A stretch of 22,086 bases of DNA from Alangreenwoodia sp964438605 (GCA_964438605.1 CAYTKT010000037.1:1-22086), one strand, 5' to 3'. Counted from the first letter of the stretch, positions 1 through 8,146 are shown. The notes: generated from the letters alone by a model not told the origin. A program made the numbers and translations.

Positions 1-189
1 ATTTAAATGTCAATGTTCAAATAACCGCGTGTTCAATTTGTTATTGCAATTTGAGCCTTTTTTGTTTTTAGAATATCATCTTTTACACGAAAAGGCAAAA
101 ACAGAACTTGGATTGGAAGCCCAGTGGTTTTCATGTAATTTTTCACGGTACTGCAGCGACGATGAACTGTGACGCGAACCGGCCCCGCC

Positions 190-899
190 CCGATGCATCG
201 AACAGCAGCAGAAACGGAGCAGCAGCCTGAAGCCGAAAAATGAGGCGATTCTTGAGCACACGATCAGCTATGAGCAACTGGCCGTCGATCTGACAACGGC
301 GTCTGCCCAGCAGGAAACAGACTGTAGCGTCATTAACGCGCTGAATTCTGCTCTCTCTTAAGGATTTTGACCATCTTTACCGCTACTCAAACTGTTTCAT
401 CTCGAATACGATATTGATCCGGAAAACTGGCAGGCAGATATACAGAAATCATGCCGGGTTGCTCTACGAGCAGTGAACATCATTATCAAATACAATATTT
501 CCTATCATATTGACAACGACTGCGCCCATCTGCCGGTGAAACTCAATATCGACATTATCATAGCCGTCGAGCATCAGACAATGAATTATTATATGAACGC
601 CATGAATCTCTATAACGACAGTTCAGCCGGACGCCGGATGTATCAGGAGATCGCCAAGATCGAAGAAGAACACGTCAGTCAGCACGAAAGCTTTGCCGAC
701 ACTCGCACCAGTTGGTTTAAAAACCTGCTGTTGTACGAATACACGGAATGTGATCTCTATTATTCACCTGATGACGGAACACGACCCGTATATCCGCCGC
801 ATCTGGGAAGAATCCCTATTCCAGGAAATCGCTCAGCTGCATAAAGCGAACGAACTGCTGAAAAATACGAGGAAATGGCTACCTGATCCCACTGGCTAA
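190..899 (+). pseudogene. Decayed ferritin-like domain protein gene
   Basis: Several plus-strand reading-frame fragments join into one protein-like sequence only if frames are changed. The pieces are about 239-357 (NEAILEHTISYEQLAVDLT...), 360-392 (KDFDHLYRYSN), 395-768 (LFHLEYDIDPENW ... IEEEHVSQHESFADTRTSW ... LLYEYTECDLYYS) and 772-886 (LMTEHDPYIRRIWEE ... LHKANELLK). Breaks fall near 358, 392, 770 and 864. The helical, Glu/His-rich character (EHQTMNYYM, EIEEEHVSQHESF) resembles clostridial ferritin-like di-iron proteins; that family call is from memory and is an inference. No credible start codon or RBS is visible, and the 5' end before about 190 is unreadable as protein. The GTG-started open stretch 473-844 is therefore a fragment rather than a gene. 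Sequencing error could cause one frameshift but is unlikely to cause four. Confidence 0.6.
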
Positions 900-920
900 A
901 GCTGATGGGGTCAGGTAGCC
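877..920 (+). terminator. 15-bp stem-loop at the end of the decayed gene
   Basis: Arms 877-891 (GGCTACCTGATCCCA) and 906-920 (TGGGGTCAGGTAGCC) pair over 15 bp with a single G-U, around a 14-nt loop. The stem begins at the restored stop codon of the decayed ferritin-like gene (TGA 884-886). The 3' flank is AAAAATAAATTTTTATAG, so the U-tract starts about 10 nt late and the terminator call is moderate. It could alternatively be a palindrome from a small mobile element. Confidence 0.45.
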
Positions 921-1335
921 AAAAATAAATTTTTATAGTATACTTATAATAAAATAAGGCAGGAGTTCGTTCGGATCAACGCCTGTGAAGACAGCAGGTT
1001 AATGAGGCAGAGGAAACGGAAAACCTATTGGCTTTAAGCAATGGGCCGTTCACATGGTGTCCTATAATCATCATCGGCAGAACAAAGAGTGGCGAGTGAA
1101 CATGACTCTCATCGAAAATCTGCCGTTCATTCTGCTTTTCTGACGATTGAACGGTCATAAATCCGGTTCATTCATCTTTCATCTTCTTGTGCCCGGTCTG
1201 CCAGACAATCTGCCACTGCCCCATCCGGCTTGTAGCCACAGCCGGTCCGGCAGACCTGCGGACAAACCACTCCATCAGTCTGCACGCTGTCATTCGGCAG
1301 CTACCTATCCGGCGAAACAATTCCCTTTAATTTAG
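921..1335. other. Gene-free stretch with uninterpretable coding traces
   Basis: No complete gene is visible. A plus-strand open stretch at roughly 1049-1140 reads like protein (WAVHMVSYNHH, then WRVNMTLIENLPFI) but has no start or RBS and ends in a stop at 1141. A second stretch near 1180-1215 reads CPVCQTICHC in one frame, which recalls a zinc ribbon. Different frames look plausible in adjacent segments, as in frameshifted dead genes. I do not recognise the families and assign no function. Confidence 0.3.
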
Positions 1336-1378
1336 TTTCAATATAACAAATTATTCTGAATTAAATAAAATATTTCAG

Positions 1379-1399
1379 ATTTAATGAAACTCATTTAAT
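1379..1399. promoter_or_regulatory. Imperfect inverted repeat upstream of the DUF3842 gene
   Basis: ATTTAATGA (1379-1387) and TCATTTAAT (1391-1399) form an 8-of-9 dyad around AAC, 33 bp before the DUF3842 start codon in AT-rich DNA. The shape suits a dimeric repressor site, and a broken GntR-type regulator lies just beyond the gene, but a dyad in DNA this AT-rich can arise by chance. Confidence 0.25.
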
Positions 1400-1432
1400 A
1401 AAAATCAGGATATATCAATAGAGGAACAAAAT

Positions 1433-1867
1433 ATGAATATACTCGTAATCGACGCACAGGGCGGCGGCGTCGGAAAACAACTGATCACCGCCATGAAACA
1501 AAATTTTCCGCAGGTTCTCGTAACAGCCGTTGGAACGAACAGCACGGCAACCTCCGTCATGCTGAAAGCAGGGGCCGACGAAGGAGCCACCGGCGAAAAC
1601 GCGGTAGTCGTCTGCTGCCGAAAAGCTGACATTATCGTAGGCCCTATCGGCATTATTATAGCAGATGCCATGCTCGGCGAAGTCACACCGAAGATGGCTG
1701 CTGCCGTCGCACAGAGCAGCGCCAGGCGCATCCTGATTCCGTTTTCTCACTGTGACACGATTATCGCCGGCGTTTCCGACTTCAGCGTCAGCAAACTGGT
1801 TCAAAGCGCCATTCAGGAACTCAAAAATACGCTGACACAGGAAAATAAAAACTGCTGCAAAAAATAA
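1433..1867 (+). CDS. DUF3842 family protein
   Basis: The 144-residue product matches my memory of the DUF3842 family throughout: an N-terminal MNILVIDAQGGGVGKQL nucleotide-binding-like glycine loop, then VGTNSTATSVMLKAGADEGATGENA around residues 34-58, and GPIGIIIADAMLGEVTPKMA in the middle. Length is normal for the family and the reading frame is intact. An AGAGGA ribosome binding site precedes the ATG at about 7 nt. The biochemical function is not established. The glycine-rich loop suggests a Rossmann-like or nucleotide-binding fold, which is an inference. It is the only intact plus-strand gene before the IS element. It sits alone between gene remnants, so its original partners may be lost. 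No terminator is evident after it. Confidence 0.8.
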   Translation: MNILVIDAQGGGVGKQLITAMKQNFPQVLVTAVGTNSTATSVMLKAGADEGATGENAVVVCCRKADIIVGPIGIIIADAMLGEVTPKMAAAVAQSSARRILIPFSHCDTIIAGVSDFSVSKLVQSAIQELKNTLTQENKNCCKK

Positions 1868-1894
1868 GCCGCCCCACGCTTTCATACTCCGTTC

Positions 1895-2144
1895 ATGCGC
1901 TGATATACTGATAATATCGGTCTTGCGTTCCTTCGAATACCGATACGCCAAATCCGTATCACGGGACGCCACCGCATCGAGAATTTTGCCGTGATACTGC
2001 CCAAAACTGTCGAGCGCTCTGCTAATACCCCGCTTCGTCCTGCCGATCTACTTTTTGATGCAATTCAGTTTGCCGATTATTGATACATTTCTTAATCCTC
2101 TCAGTCGTCAGCTTGTTATGCCCCAACTGCCTGTATCATTTTTC
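1895..2144 (-). pseudogene. C-terminal remnant of a GntR-family (FCD) regulator
   Basis: On the minus strand, an upstream fragment reads LGHNKLTTERIKKCINN, then VDRQDEAGY, and stops near 2025. In a neighbouring frame it continues as ALDSFGQYHGKILDAV, then ASRDTDLAYRYSKE. The second part resembles the last helices of FCD ligand-binding domains, where a 'YHxxILDAIxxxD...A' pattern is usual. One frameshift or stop separates the two, and no DNA-binding N-terminal domain is present in the AT-rich DNA that follows on the plus strand. The fragment overlaps nothing intact and is convergent with the DUF3842 gene. Family assignment is moderate; that it is broken is clear from the frames. Confidence 0.4.
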
Positions 2145-2529
2145 TAAAATATCATCAATTTCATATTGACTTTTCGTTTACAAACTTATCCGATGCCTTG
2201 CTGATTACCAATGTTTTATTCCATCACTCAAGACATTATATGTCACTCGTCTTTTTTGAATCACTTTTCATTCAAACTCTGTCGATTTAAATTTAATTCT
2301 ATCATTATTCATTCATAAATATAAAGTTTAATTTATATTTGCAATTTATATAAAATTACATCAATTTTAGTTTGTTTTATTTTTATCAACCGTATTCAGT
2401 CTAATATTTCCTATTCCTTCTATAAACATCAGTATATTTATATTTCATTATTTCAATTTGATTTCAGATATACTATCTACACATAATTTTTATCTAAAAT
2501 AAGCTTTATACAATTAGGAAAGTGCCATT
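2145..2529. other. AT-rich non-coding spacer
   Basis: Very AT-rich DNA with no credible ORF, lying downstream of the acyl-CoA dehydrogenase gene. A short dyad (GAAAGT/ACTTTC) spans the dehydrogenase stop codon at about 2519-2538 but lacks a proper U-tract, so I see no convincing terminator. Confidence 0.4.
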
Positions 2530-4056
2530 CTACTTTCTCTCCTCTGTAATCCAATCAGGGAACCATCTGTAATGCTCCTTCGGAAACGCCTTCGCAAGTC
2601 CATCGTAGGAAGCCTTGGCCAGCTTAATCTTTCCCGACTTTTTATCTCTGAGACAAATAATATCACCGCTGTCTGCCAGTCTCTCAAGAACCGCCAGGAT
2701 CTCCTCCTCAGAACCGTTAATATACCAGCCGATATCGCCGAGCGTCATATGAAGGCCCGGATTCACTCTGTAATCTTCAGCCAGAACCTTCAGCACATTT
2801 TCTTCCGATACGTCGAGCTTTTCCTCAACATCTGTGAACACCGGGACAGGAATGCCGATCTCCTCGTCGATTACACGGCGCGTCATCGAAACATCTTCGC
2901 CCATCAACTTCAACGCCGACCTGTAAACAGTCGTCTTGCAGGCTTCCACCGTTCCGCCGGCAATATGCTCTGTCTTTGCGATTTCAAAGATATTCTGGAC
3001 AGGATAAAATCTGTTGACGCCGTCACCGCCCATGACCTGCGCCGCTTCCTCGGCACAGTCCAGCGCCATCTGAACGCCCATCGCTTTAATCGAGCTTGCT
3101 TCAATCGTAATATCCTCGTTCTGATCCCATTGATACGCCGCATAATAGACGGAATTTCTCAGGAAGTTGAGCCGCATCACAATATTTGCAATCTTTTCCT
3201 GGTTTGAAAACATATCGCCCGTCGTTTTGCCAAACTGCACGCGGCGCTGCGCATAAGGCGCACACTGTTTCAAAAGCAGCCTGATCCAGCCCACCGTACC
3301 GGCCGCAATATTCGTTCTCTCAAAATTAAGGCCCGCCATCATAATCTTCCAGGCTTCGCCTTCCCCTCCGATTCTGTCCTCCACCGGCACAACGACCTTG
3401 TCAAAGTCAACCGAGCCGTTCTGAACCGTCTCAAATCCCAGTACATCGTTAATCTTTTCCACCGTCAGGCCTGGCGTTCCCTTCTTGACCACAAAAGCGG
3501 ATAAATGCCTTCTCTTTTTAAGATCTTCGGGCGCATTACTCGTCCTTGCAAACACAAAATATCTGTCGGCAATTCCCGCACCGACGATAAAGCGCTTTTT
3601 TCCGCTGAGAACATACGTTTCTCCCACTCTTTCTGCTGCTATGGAAACGCCTGCTGCGTCAGTTCCGGCCAGCATTTCCGTAATTGCGACGGCACCCGTC
3701 TTCCCCGAAGCGATTTCCGGCAGGAATCTCTTTTTCTGTTCTTCTGTGCCGAACTCAAGAATCTGTCTCAATCCGCCATTCATATTACCGATTACATATC
3801 TGCCGACGCCCGGCATTTTTGAATTCAGCTCATCTGCCAAAATACAGGAACCCGTCGCCCCCAGGCCAAGTCCGCCGTACTCCTTTGGAATCGCCGCTCC
3901 GAGAAAACCTCTTTTTCCGATCTCATCGAGAATTTCCTTCGGATGCTCCCGCTTCCATCTCATCACTTCTTCCTTTGCCGCCATTTCCTTTACAAATTCA
4001 CTGACTTCCTTCTGGAAAGATTTATGTTCCTCTGTCCACCATGGATATGCTTTCAT
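2530..4056 (-). CDS. Acyl-CoA dehydrogenase with extra C-terminal domain
   Basis: FAD-dependent alpha,beta-dehydrogenation of an acyl-CoA is expected; the substrate cannot be read from sequence. The start is the ATG at 4056 (MKAYPWWTEEHK), chosen because AAAGGAG lies 10 nt upstream; the frame is open further up to 4149 but has no RBS there. Of 508 residues, 1-390 are the usual family. ITEMLAGTDAAG (125-136) and SGKKRFIVGAGIADRYFVFA (151-170) match the FAD/substrate motifs, and ERxQFG-like RRVQFGK is at 271-277. The usual C-terminal catalytic Glu (in YEGT) is replaced here (IAGGT, 365-369). E246 in GLNFER instead aligns with the base used by isovaleryl-CoA and long-chain dehydrogenases. Residues 395-508 are additional and look like a winged-helix fold (TLGDIGWYINGSEEEILAVL). 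No ETF genes are in view. Confidence 0.9.
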   Translation of the reverse strand: MKAYPWWTEEHKSFQKEVSEFVKEMAAKEEVMRWKREHPKEILDEIGKRGFLGAAIPKEYGGLGLGATGSCILADELNSKMPGVGRYVIGNMNGGLRQILEFGTEEQKKRFLPEIASGKTGAVAITEMLAGTDAAGVSIAAERVGETYVLSGKKRFIVGAGIADRYFVFARTSNAPEDLKKRRHLSAFVVKKGTPGLTVEKINDVLGFETVQNGSVDFDKVVVPVEDRIGGEGEAWKIMMAGLNFERTNIAAGTVGWIRLLLKQCAPYAQRRVQFGKTTGDMFSNQEKIANIVMRLNFLRNSVYYAAYQWDQNEDITIEASSIKAMGVQMALDCAEEAAQVMGGDGVNRFYPVQNIFEIAKTEHIAGGTVEACKTTVYRSALKLMGEDVSMTRRVIDEEIGIPVPVFTDVEEKLDVSEENVLKVLAEDYRVNPGLHMTLGDIGWYINGSEEEILAVLERLADSGDIICLRDKKSGKIKLAKASYDGLAKAFPKEHYRWFPDWITEERK

Positions 4057-4081
4057 TTGTTTTTTGCTCCTTTCAGATTTT

Positions 4082-4119
4082 AAAAAACACGCTTCTGCCG
4101 CTGCGGAAGCATGTTTTTT
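4082..4119 (-). terminator. Strong hairpin in the leader of the acyl-CoA dehydrogenase gene
   Basis: Arms 4082-4098 and 4103-4119 pair over 17 bp with one mismatch and one G-U, around a CGCT tetraloop. On the minus strand the stem ends in TTTTTTAAAATC. It has intrinsic terminator form in both directions. It lies only about 10 nt before the AAAGGAG of the dehydrogenase gene, which leaves no space for a promoter between hairpin and start codon. It may therefore act as a leader attenuator, or mark the end of the upstream ybaK transcript. Confidence 0.6.
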
Positions 4120-4370
4120 GATTACTTCAATCTTTTTTAATTTTATCAAATTTATTCTATTTATTTCTTGTCATTTCAAAACAGTTCTAATCATACAAAT
4201 CTATTTATTTCTTGATTCTGTTCTATCGCATCCTGTACATTCCAGTACATTTTAATATTTATCAGTTCATCGAGGCGAACTTCGATTCCGACAAAACCGC
4301 TGCAGCAAATTCCGTTTTTGACTTGCCGCAAGATTGTCATGCCAGTCAAATGTTCCAACCTGTGCCTCTT

Positions 4371-4868
4371 TCAGCCGGTCACCGTCAAATCCGCAAATTC
4401 CGCCTCCGTCACGACTGCAAGGTCATCAGGACTGATAAACAGTTGAAGCCCGATACGGCCCCCGCTGACATAAATCCCGCTGTAAAGGACAGCTGTCTCG
4501 TCAATCACCGTCGGAAACCGTTTTTTCATTCCGACAGGTGAGCAGCCGCCGTGAATATAGCCTGTCAGCGGCAACAGCTTTTTCATCGGTAACATTTCCA
4601 TTTTTTTCATATGAAAATGTTTTGCCGCTTTTTTCAGATCAAGCTCGCAATCCACCGGAATGACGCAGACGAAATGTTCACCACTGCCCGATTCCGTAAC
4701 GAGCGTCTTAAACACCGTGTCCGGATCAAGCCCCTGCGCTCGCGCAATGTCCGAGCCGCTGGTAAAACCGTCTGACAACTCGTACTCTCTGCTCTCGTAG
4801 GGAATCGACTGCGCGTCAAGCAGACGCAGAGCGTTCGTCTTTGCAACCGCCTTTTTTGAAACCGCCAT
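4371..4868 (-). CDS. ybaK: YbaK/EbsC-type aminoacyl-tRNA deacylase
   Basis: A 165-residue trans-editing protein that hydrolyses mischarged Cys-tRNA(Pro), or a related YbaK/ProX-family substrate, in the cytoplasm. Family hallmarks are visible: IPYESREYE near residue 22, the conserved lysine in DPDTVFKTLV (K54, the residue used for tRNA binding and catalysis in YbaK), FVCVIPVDCELDLKKAAK, and GYIHGGCSPVGMKK, which is diagnostic for this family. Start ATG 4868 is preferred over the adjacent GTG at 4871 because GGGAG then sits 7 nt upstream. Only 27 bp separate it from the alarmone synthetase gene upstream, so the two probably form one transcript. Confidence 0.9.
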   Translation of the reverse strand: MAVSKKAVAKTNALRLLDAQSIPYESREYELSDGFTSGSDIARAQGLDPDTVFKTLVTESGSGEHFVCVIPVDCELDLKKAAKHFHMKKMEMLPMKKLLPLTGYIHGGCSPVGMKKRFPTVIDETAVLYSGIYVSGGRIGLQLFISPDDLAVVTEAEFADLTVTG

Positions 4869-4898
4869 CACAGCACTCCCTGCTTTTTTAATTTTCCA

Positions 4899-5597
4899 TC
4901 AATTCCGCAAATCAACCGCTTCATCCCTTTTCAGAACTTCGATTTTATCACGAATATCCATCATCCGCTTGTCTGTCAACGCAATCGTCTCGGCACACTC
5001 TCGAAGTTCCTCCTGAAGTTCTTCCGGCACCGGCAACTCCCGCTTATAACGAAGATCGTGCTCAAGCGAGGCCCAAAAGTCCATGGCAATCGTCCTGATT
5101 TGTACCTCGACGTTGAGCCACTCCTTGCGGTCCGAAAAAAATACGGGAATCTGACAGATCATATGAAGACTCCTGTATCCGTTCTTTTTCGGGTTTTTTA
5201 TGTAATCCTTAACCTCAAGTACGCGAATATCATCCTGCTTTACGATCATGTCAGCCAGCCGGTAAACATCATCGACAAATGAACAAATAATCCGCAGTCC
5301 TGCTACGTCAAACAAGTTGTCTCTGACCGATTGAAGCGAAATCTCAAAGCCTTTGCGCCTCAGCTTGCGAAGGATGCTTTCAGGTTCTTTGACACGGCTC
5401 TTTATAAATTCAATTGGGTTCCTCTGATTCTGAATTGAAAATTCGTCGTTAAACACCTCGATCTTCGTCTTGAACTCCCTGATGGCACAGCTGTACATCA
5501 TCATAAGCGTCCGAATCTCCGTTGCCGCACCGAGAGCCTCATCGTGATCTACCGGAAGCTTAACGCTGCTGAGTATTTCCTTTTGTACTTCATCCAT
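4899..5597 (-). CDS. Small alarmone (p)ppGpp synthetase, RelP/RelQ type
   Basis: A 232-residue single-domain GTP/GDP pyrophosphokinase that makes (p)ppGpp from ATP and GDP/GTP, without the HD hydrolase or regulatory domains of full-length Rel. The synthetase motifs are present in order: RVKEPESILRKLRRKG (68-83), FDVAGLRIICSF with the metal-binding Asp (96-107), NPKKNGYRSLHM (135-146), VEVQIRT (163-169, the conserved Glu), and WASLEHDLRYK (175-185). The start is ATG 5597 (MDEVQKEI) with AAAGGTG about 7 nt upstream, rather than the upstream in-frame codon at 5624. The C-terminal helix (ECAETIALTDKRMMDIRDKI) fits the tetramerising tails of YjbM/RelQ. It is followed after 27 bp by ybaK. RelP and RelQ subgroups cannot be separated by eye. 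Confidence 0.92.
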   Translation of the reverse strand: MDEVQKEILSSVKLPVDHDEALGAATEIRTLMMMYSCAIREFKTKIEVFNDEFSIQNQRNPIEFIKSRVKEPESILRKLRRKGFEISLQSVRDNLFDVAGLRIICSFVDDVYRLADMIVKQDDIRVLEVKDYIKNPKKNGYRSLHMICQIPVFFSDRKEWLNVEVQIRTIAMDFWASLEHDLRYKRELPVPEELQEELRECAETIALTDKRMMDIRDKIEVLKRDEAVDLRN

Positions 5598-5804
5598 TTT
5601 CAACACCTTTCTCTGTTGTCTCAATATACGCGCCGCGTCTTTATCAAACCGAATCAGTATAAATACAATAAAACCCGTCTTTTAATCCGCCACGCATTCC
5701 CCTTTGAAAATTTTAAGCGGCATCCCGCCATATCTTCCGCTTTCTGCTGAACCCGCCTGCCGGACCGTCAGCCGCCCACTAAGACGGGACGCCTTTTATT
5801 TTAA
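5598..5804. other. Spacer between nitroreductase and alarmone synthetase genes
   Basis: Holds a possible -10 (TATACT on the minus strand, at 5656-5661) about 60 bp before the synthetase gene, with no good -35 at 17 bp. A weak AAGCGG/CCGCTT dyad at about 5716-5743 is followed on the minus strand by AAAATTTT. Neither is strong enough to call firmly. Confidence 0.25.
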
Positions 5805-6317
5805 TTATAATTCTTCTACAAATTCAGCCATATCCCTGCGCAGCGGATGCATCGGACCAGGCTTGCAGTCAGCCGCCGGATAACCTAACGGCAGCAGAAT
5901 CCTCGGCTGAATACCGTCAGGAATATGGAACTTCGCCTTCACCTTTGCCGTATCAAACCAGCAGACGCATGTCGTTCCAAGACCGATGTCCTCTGCCTGG
6001 AGCATCAGATGAGAAACGAGAATTCCGATATCAAGTGCTGAGGAATTAAAATCATCAAACGGATTGACCCAGGCATTCGGCGTATCCTCGCACAACAGCA
6101 GGACGACAGGCGCATTAAATGTCGCCGGTGTTATCGACCTGATCTTTGCCAGTGATTCTTCACTTTTCAGCACATAAATCCGATAAGGCTGAAGATTCTT
6201 TGCTGACGGCGCATGACGCCCGGCCTCGATGACTGTATCAAGAGCTTCCTTTTCTACCGGCCTGTCCTCAAATTTGCGGACGGAATAACGTTTTTCGGCG
6301 AGATCAATAAATTCCAT
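5805..6317 (-). CDS. Nitroreductase family FMN oxidoreductase
   Basis: A 170-residue NAD(P)H-dependent FMN enzyme of the nitroreductase fold; the natural substrate is unknown. The FMN-phosphate motif RYSVRKF is at residues 10-16, APSAKNLQPYR at 36-46 is the second conserved segment, GIGLGTTCVCWF-like IGLGTTCVCWF lies in the centre, and LPLGYPAADCKPGPMHPLRRDM near the C-terminus is the usual closing motif. Length is typical of the small, minimal members. An optimal GGAGGTAATTTGAA leader precedes the ATG. It appears to be transcribed alone, with long spacers on both sides. It does not contain the Fe-S ferredoxin domain seen in some clostridial fusions. Confidence 0.9.
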   Translation of the reverse strand: MEFIDLAEKRYSVRKFEDRPVEKEALDTVIEAGRHAPSAKNLQPYRIYVLKSEESLAKIRSITPATFNAPVVLLLCEDTPNAWVNPFDDFNSSALDIGILVSHLMLQAEDIGLGTTCVCWFDTAKVKAKFHIPDGIQPRILLPLGYPAADCKPGPMHPLRRDMAEFVEEL

Positions 6318-6725
6318 TTCAAATTACCTCCGTTTCAGTTCCAGCAGATCGGCTCTGTACCGCTGCTCTAATTTATTCGCACTTTTATTCGCGCTATTTT
6401 TTAGTCTAAATCAGTTTAAGATTGATTACTTTGATTTTCATTTATAAAAATTCAATAGCTTAATCACGCATATTTTAATCAAACAGCTTTTCTGCATATA
6501 TTCTATTCATAATTTATATACATTCCGTGCAATTCATCCCAATTTATACATAATTTTGTTCATATCCCTCGATATTTCATACACATCCTGCACACATCTT
6601 CCAGTATTTTACGCTTATTCCACGCCACTTTTTCAGTATTTTTCGTTCTGCACACGCTTTCCGGCGCTTCCTATCCATGCCGCACGCAGCACATACATTT
6701 TCATACAGGAACACAAATCTGTGCC
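6318..6725. other. AT-rich spacer after the M16 peptidase gene
   Basis: No gene is supported in this 408-bp stretch. The part nearest the nitroreductase (6318-6560) is strongly AT-rich and probably holds its promoter; TTGCAC and TGAATA with 17 bp between them is one weak minus-strand candidate. The part nearest the peptidase gene is pyrimidine-rich and carries TTTCCAG-like repeat units, listed separately. Confidence 0.3.
6598..6704 (-). repeat. Probable degenerate 32-bp repeat units
   Basis: CTTCCAGTATTTTACGC at 6598 and TTTTCAGTATTTTTCG at 6630 are exactly 32 bp apart and similar beyond the core. Related starts follow at 6658 (TTTCCGG) and 6698 (TTTTCAT), with spacing 28 and 40. The same 32-bp register is found in the spacers around nrnA and rbfA, but here only the first pair is convincing. 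Confidence 0.35.
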
Positions 6726-7973
6726 TTACTTCATCAGCGCCGCCAAATCCACATCTCTGCGGCTGATAAGAGCCCCAGAATACGTGCTTACATCTGTAAT
6801 CATCTGCGCTACACGACGGATATCGTCATGATCAACGGCATCAATGGCCTGAATTACTTCCTGAGGATCGCGAACCATATTTTTATAAAGCGCATACTTC
6901 CCATTTGAAATCATCCGCGAACCCGTATTTTCCAAGCTGAAAATATAACTACCCTTCGTCTGCTCCCTAAAAATCCGCAATTCTTCATCCGTCACACCGC
7001 CAGCAGCCAGTTTTTCCAGTTCCTCACGAATGGCATAAATAGTCTCTTCAATCTTGTCGTGAGCCACGCCCGCGCTGATGGCGTAAAGGCCATCGTTGCT
7101 GTAAGGCGACATATAAGAATAAACAGTGTAAGCCATTCCCTTTTCCTCACGGATATTCTGAAAAAGTCTGGAACTCATACTGCCGCCCATAATATTATTC
7201 AAAACAGTCAGCGCATAAATGTCTTCGTCACCAAATTTCAGAGCACGCGTACCCAGACAGATATGCGACTGTTCAATATTCTTGACCTTTGAAATGAAAG
7301 ACGGCACATAAACAACAGAATCGTGCTTCTTCGCCGGCTTTGACGGCGTCATGCAGGACAAACTGTGTTCAAACTGCGCGCAAAGCTGCTCCGCATCAAA
7401 ATTTCCGGCTACCGATACGACAATATTATCGAGCGTGTACTCTCTTGCGATATAATTTCTGATGTCATCCTGCGTGATTGCGTCAAGGCTTTCCGGCGTT
7501 CCGAGAATCGAATTCGACAAAGCTTCGCCCTTGAATAAAACGTCGTAGAGCATATCCTGAACGTCGTCCTCCGGCGTATCTTCGACCATCTTGATTTCTT
7601 CCTTGACGACCTGCTTTTCCTTGGCCATCTCCGCCGGATCGAACTTCGAATCGGTCAGCATATCGATGATGATTTCGCAGGCCTTGTCCACGTTTGACGT
7701 CAGCGATTTGATATAATAGCAGGTGCTTTCCTTCGACGTAAACGCGTTCATCTGAGCGCCCAGCGCATCGGCATCCGACGCGATCTGACGGGCCGTCCGG
7801 CTGCCCGTACCTTTAAACATCATATGCTCGATAAAATGAGAGATTCCTCTGCAACTGTCATCCTCGTCGACGCACCCGGCTCTGACCCAGACGCCCGCCG
7901 TCACGGACTGCACGTAAGGAATCTGCTCCAAAACGACCCGCAGCCCGCAGTTTAATTTTCTGATTTCACTCAT
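6726..7973 (-). CDS. M16 family zinc metallopeptidase (YmxG/processing-peptidase-like)
   Basis: A 415-residue single-chain M16B peptidase. The inverted zinc motif HxxEH is at residues 46-50 (HFIEH), with the third ligand E126 exactly 76 residues later (EEIKMVEDTPED), as in mitochondrial processing peptidase beta. The C-terminal half carries the second M16 domain, with SSRLFQNIREEKGMAY as its usual signature. The start is ATG 7973 (MSEIRKLNCGLRVV), where homology begins. The frame stays open to 8111, but that part reads unlike any M16 protein and falls in the transcribed leader. The RBS (AAAGGGAAAG) is modest. In many Firmicutes this gene follows pnp, as it does here after a terminator and a promoter. 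The physiological substrate is unknown. Confidence 0.93.
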   Translation of the reverse strand: MSEIRKLNCGLRVVLEQIPYVQSVTAGVWVRAGCVDEDDSCRGISHFIEHMMFKGTGSRTARQIASDADALGAQMNAFTSKESTCYYIKSLTSNVDKACEIIIDMLTDSKFDPAEMAKEKQVVKEEIKMVEDTPEDDVQDMLYDVLFKGEALSNSILGTPESLDAITQDDIRNYIAREYTLDNIVVSVAGNFDAEQLCAQFEHSLSCMTPSKPAKKHDSVVYVPSFISKVKNIEQSHICLGTRALKFGDEDIYALTVLNNIMGGSMSSRLFQNIREEKGMAYTVYSYMSPYSNDGLYAISAGVAHDKIEETIYAIREELEKLAAGGVTDEELRIFREQTKGSYIFSLENTGSRMISNGKYALYKNMVRDPQEVIQAIDAVDHDDIRRVAQMITDVSTYSGALISRRDVDLAALMK

Positions 7974-8146
7974 TTCACTTTCCCTTTCTCTGTTCAGCAA
8001 AAGCGTGAACAACATTTTTGCCCGAAGTTTCACCAGCCGCTTCACTGCAGCGCAAGATACGGCATTACCCGTAAAAATTTCACATTCATTCATGAAAAAA
8101 CTGTGCAACAATCCGCTTCCGGAGAACGGCTGAACTTGGACATAAT

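Noticed and set aside
473..844. Intact 123-codon gene starting with GTG
   Set aside because: Its protein similarity continues upstream and downstream in other frames, there is no RBS, and its last 25 codons are out of frame with the family-like sequence; it is a fragment of a dead gene.
950..1140. Riboswitch upstream of the DUF3842 gene
   Set aside because: Part of this stretch resembles protein-coding remnants, it lies 300 bp from the gene, and no known aptamer consensus fits.
4120..4370. T-box or known riboswitch before the acyl-CoA dehydrogenase gene
   Set aside because: No T-box consensus or other familiar aptamer core could be found by eye; only the terminal hairpin is evident.
7974..8111. 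N-terminal extension of the M16 peptidase (46 codons)
   Set aside because: The extension has no family similarity and the homologous protein starts at MSEIRKLN; the open frame is probably leader sequence.
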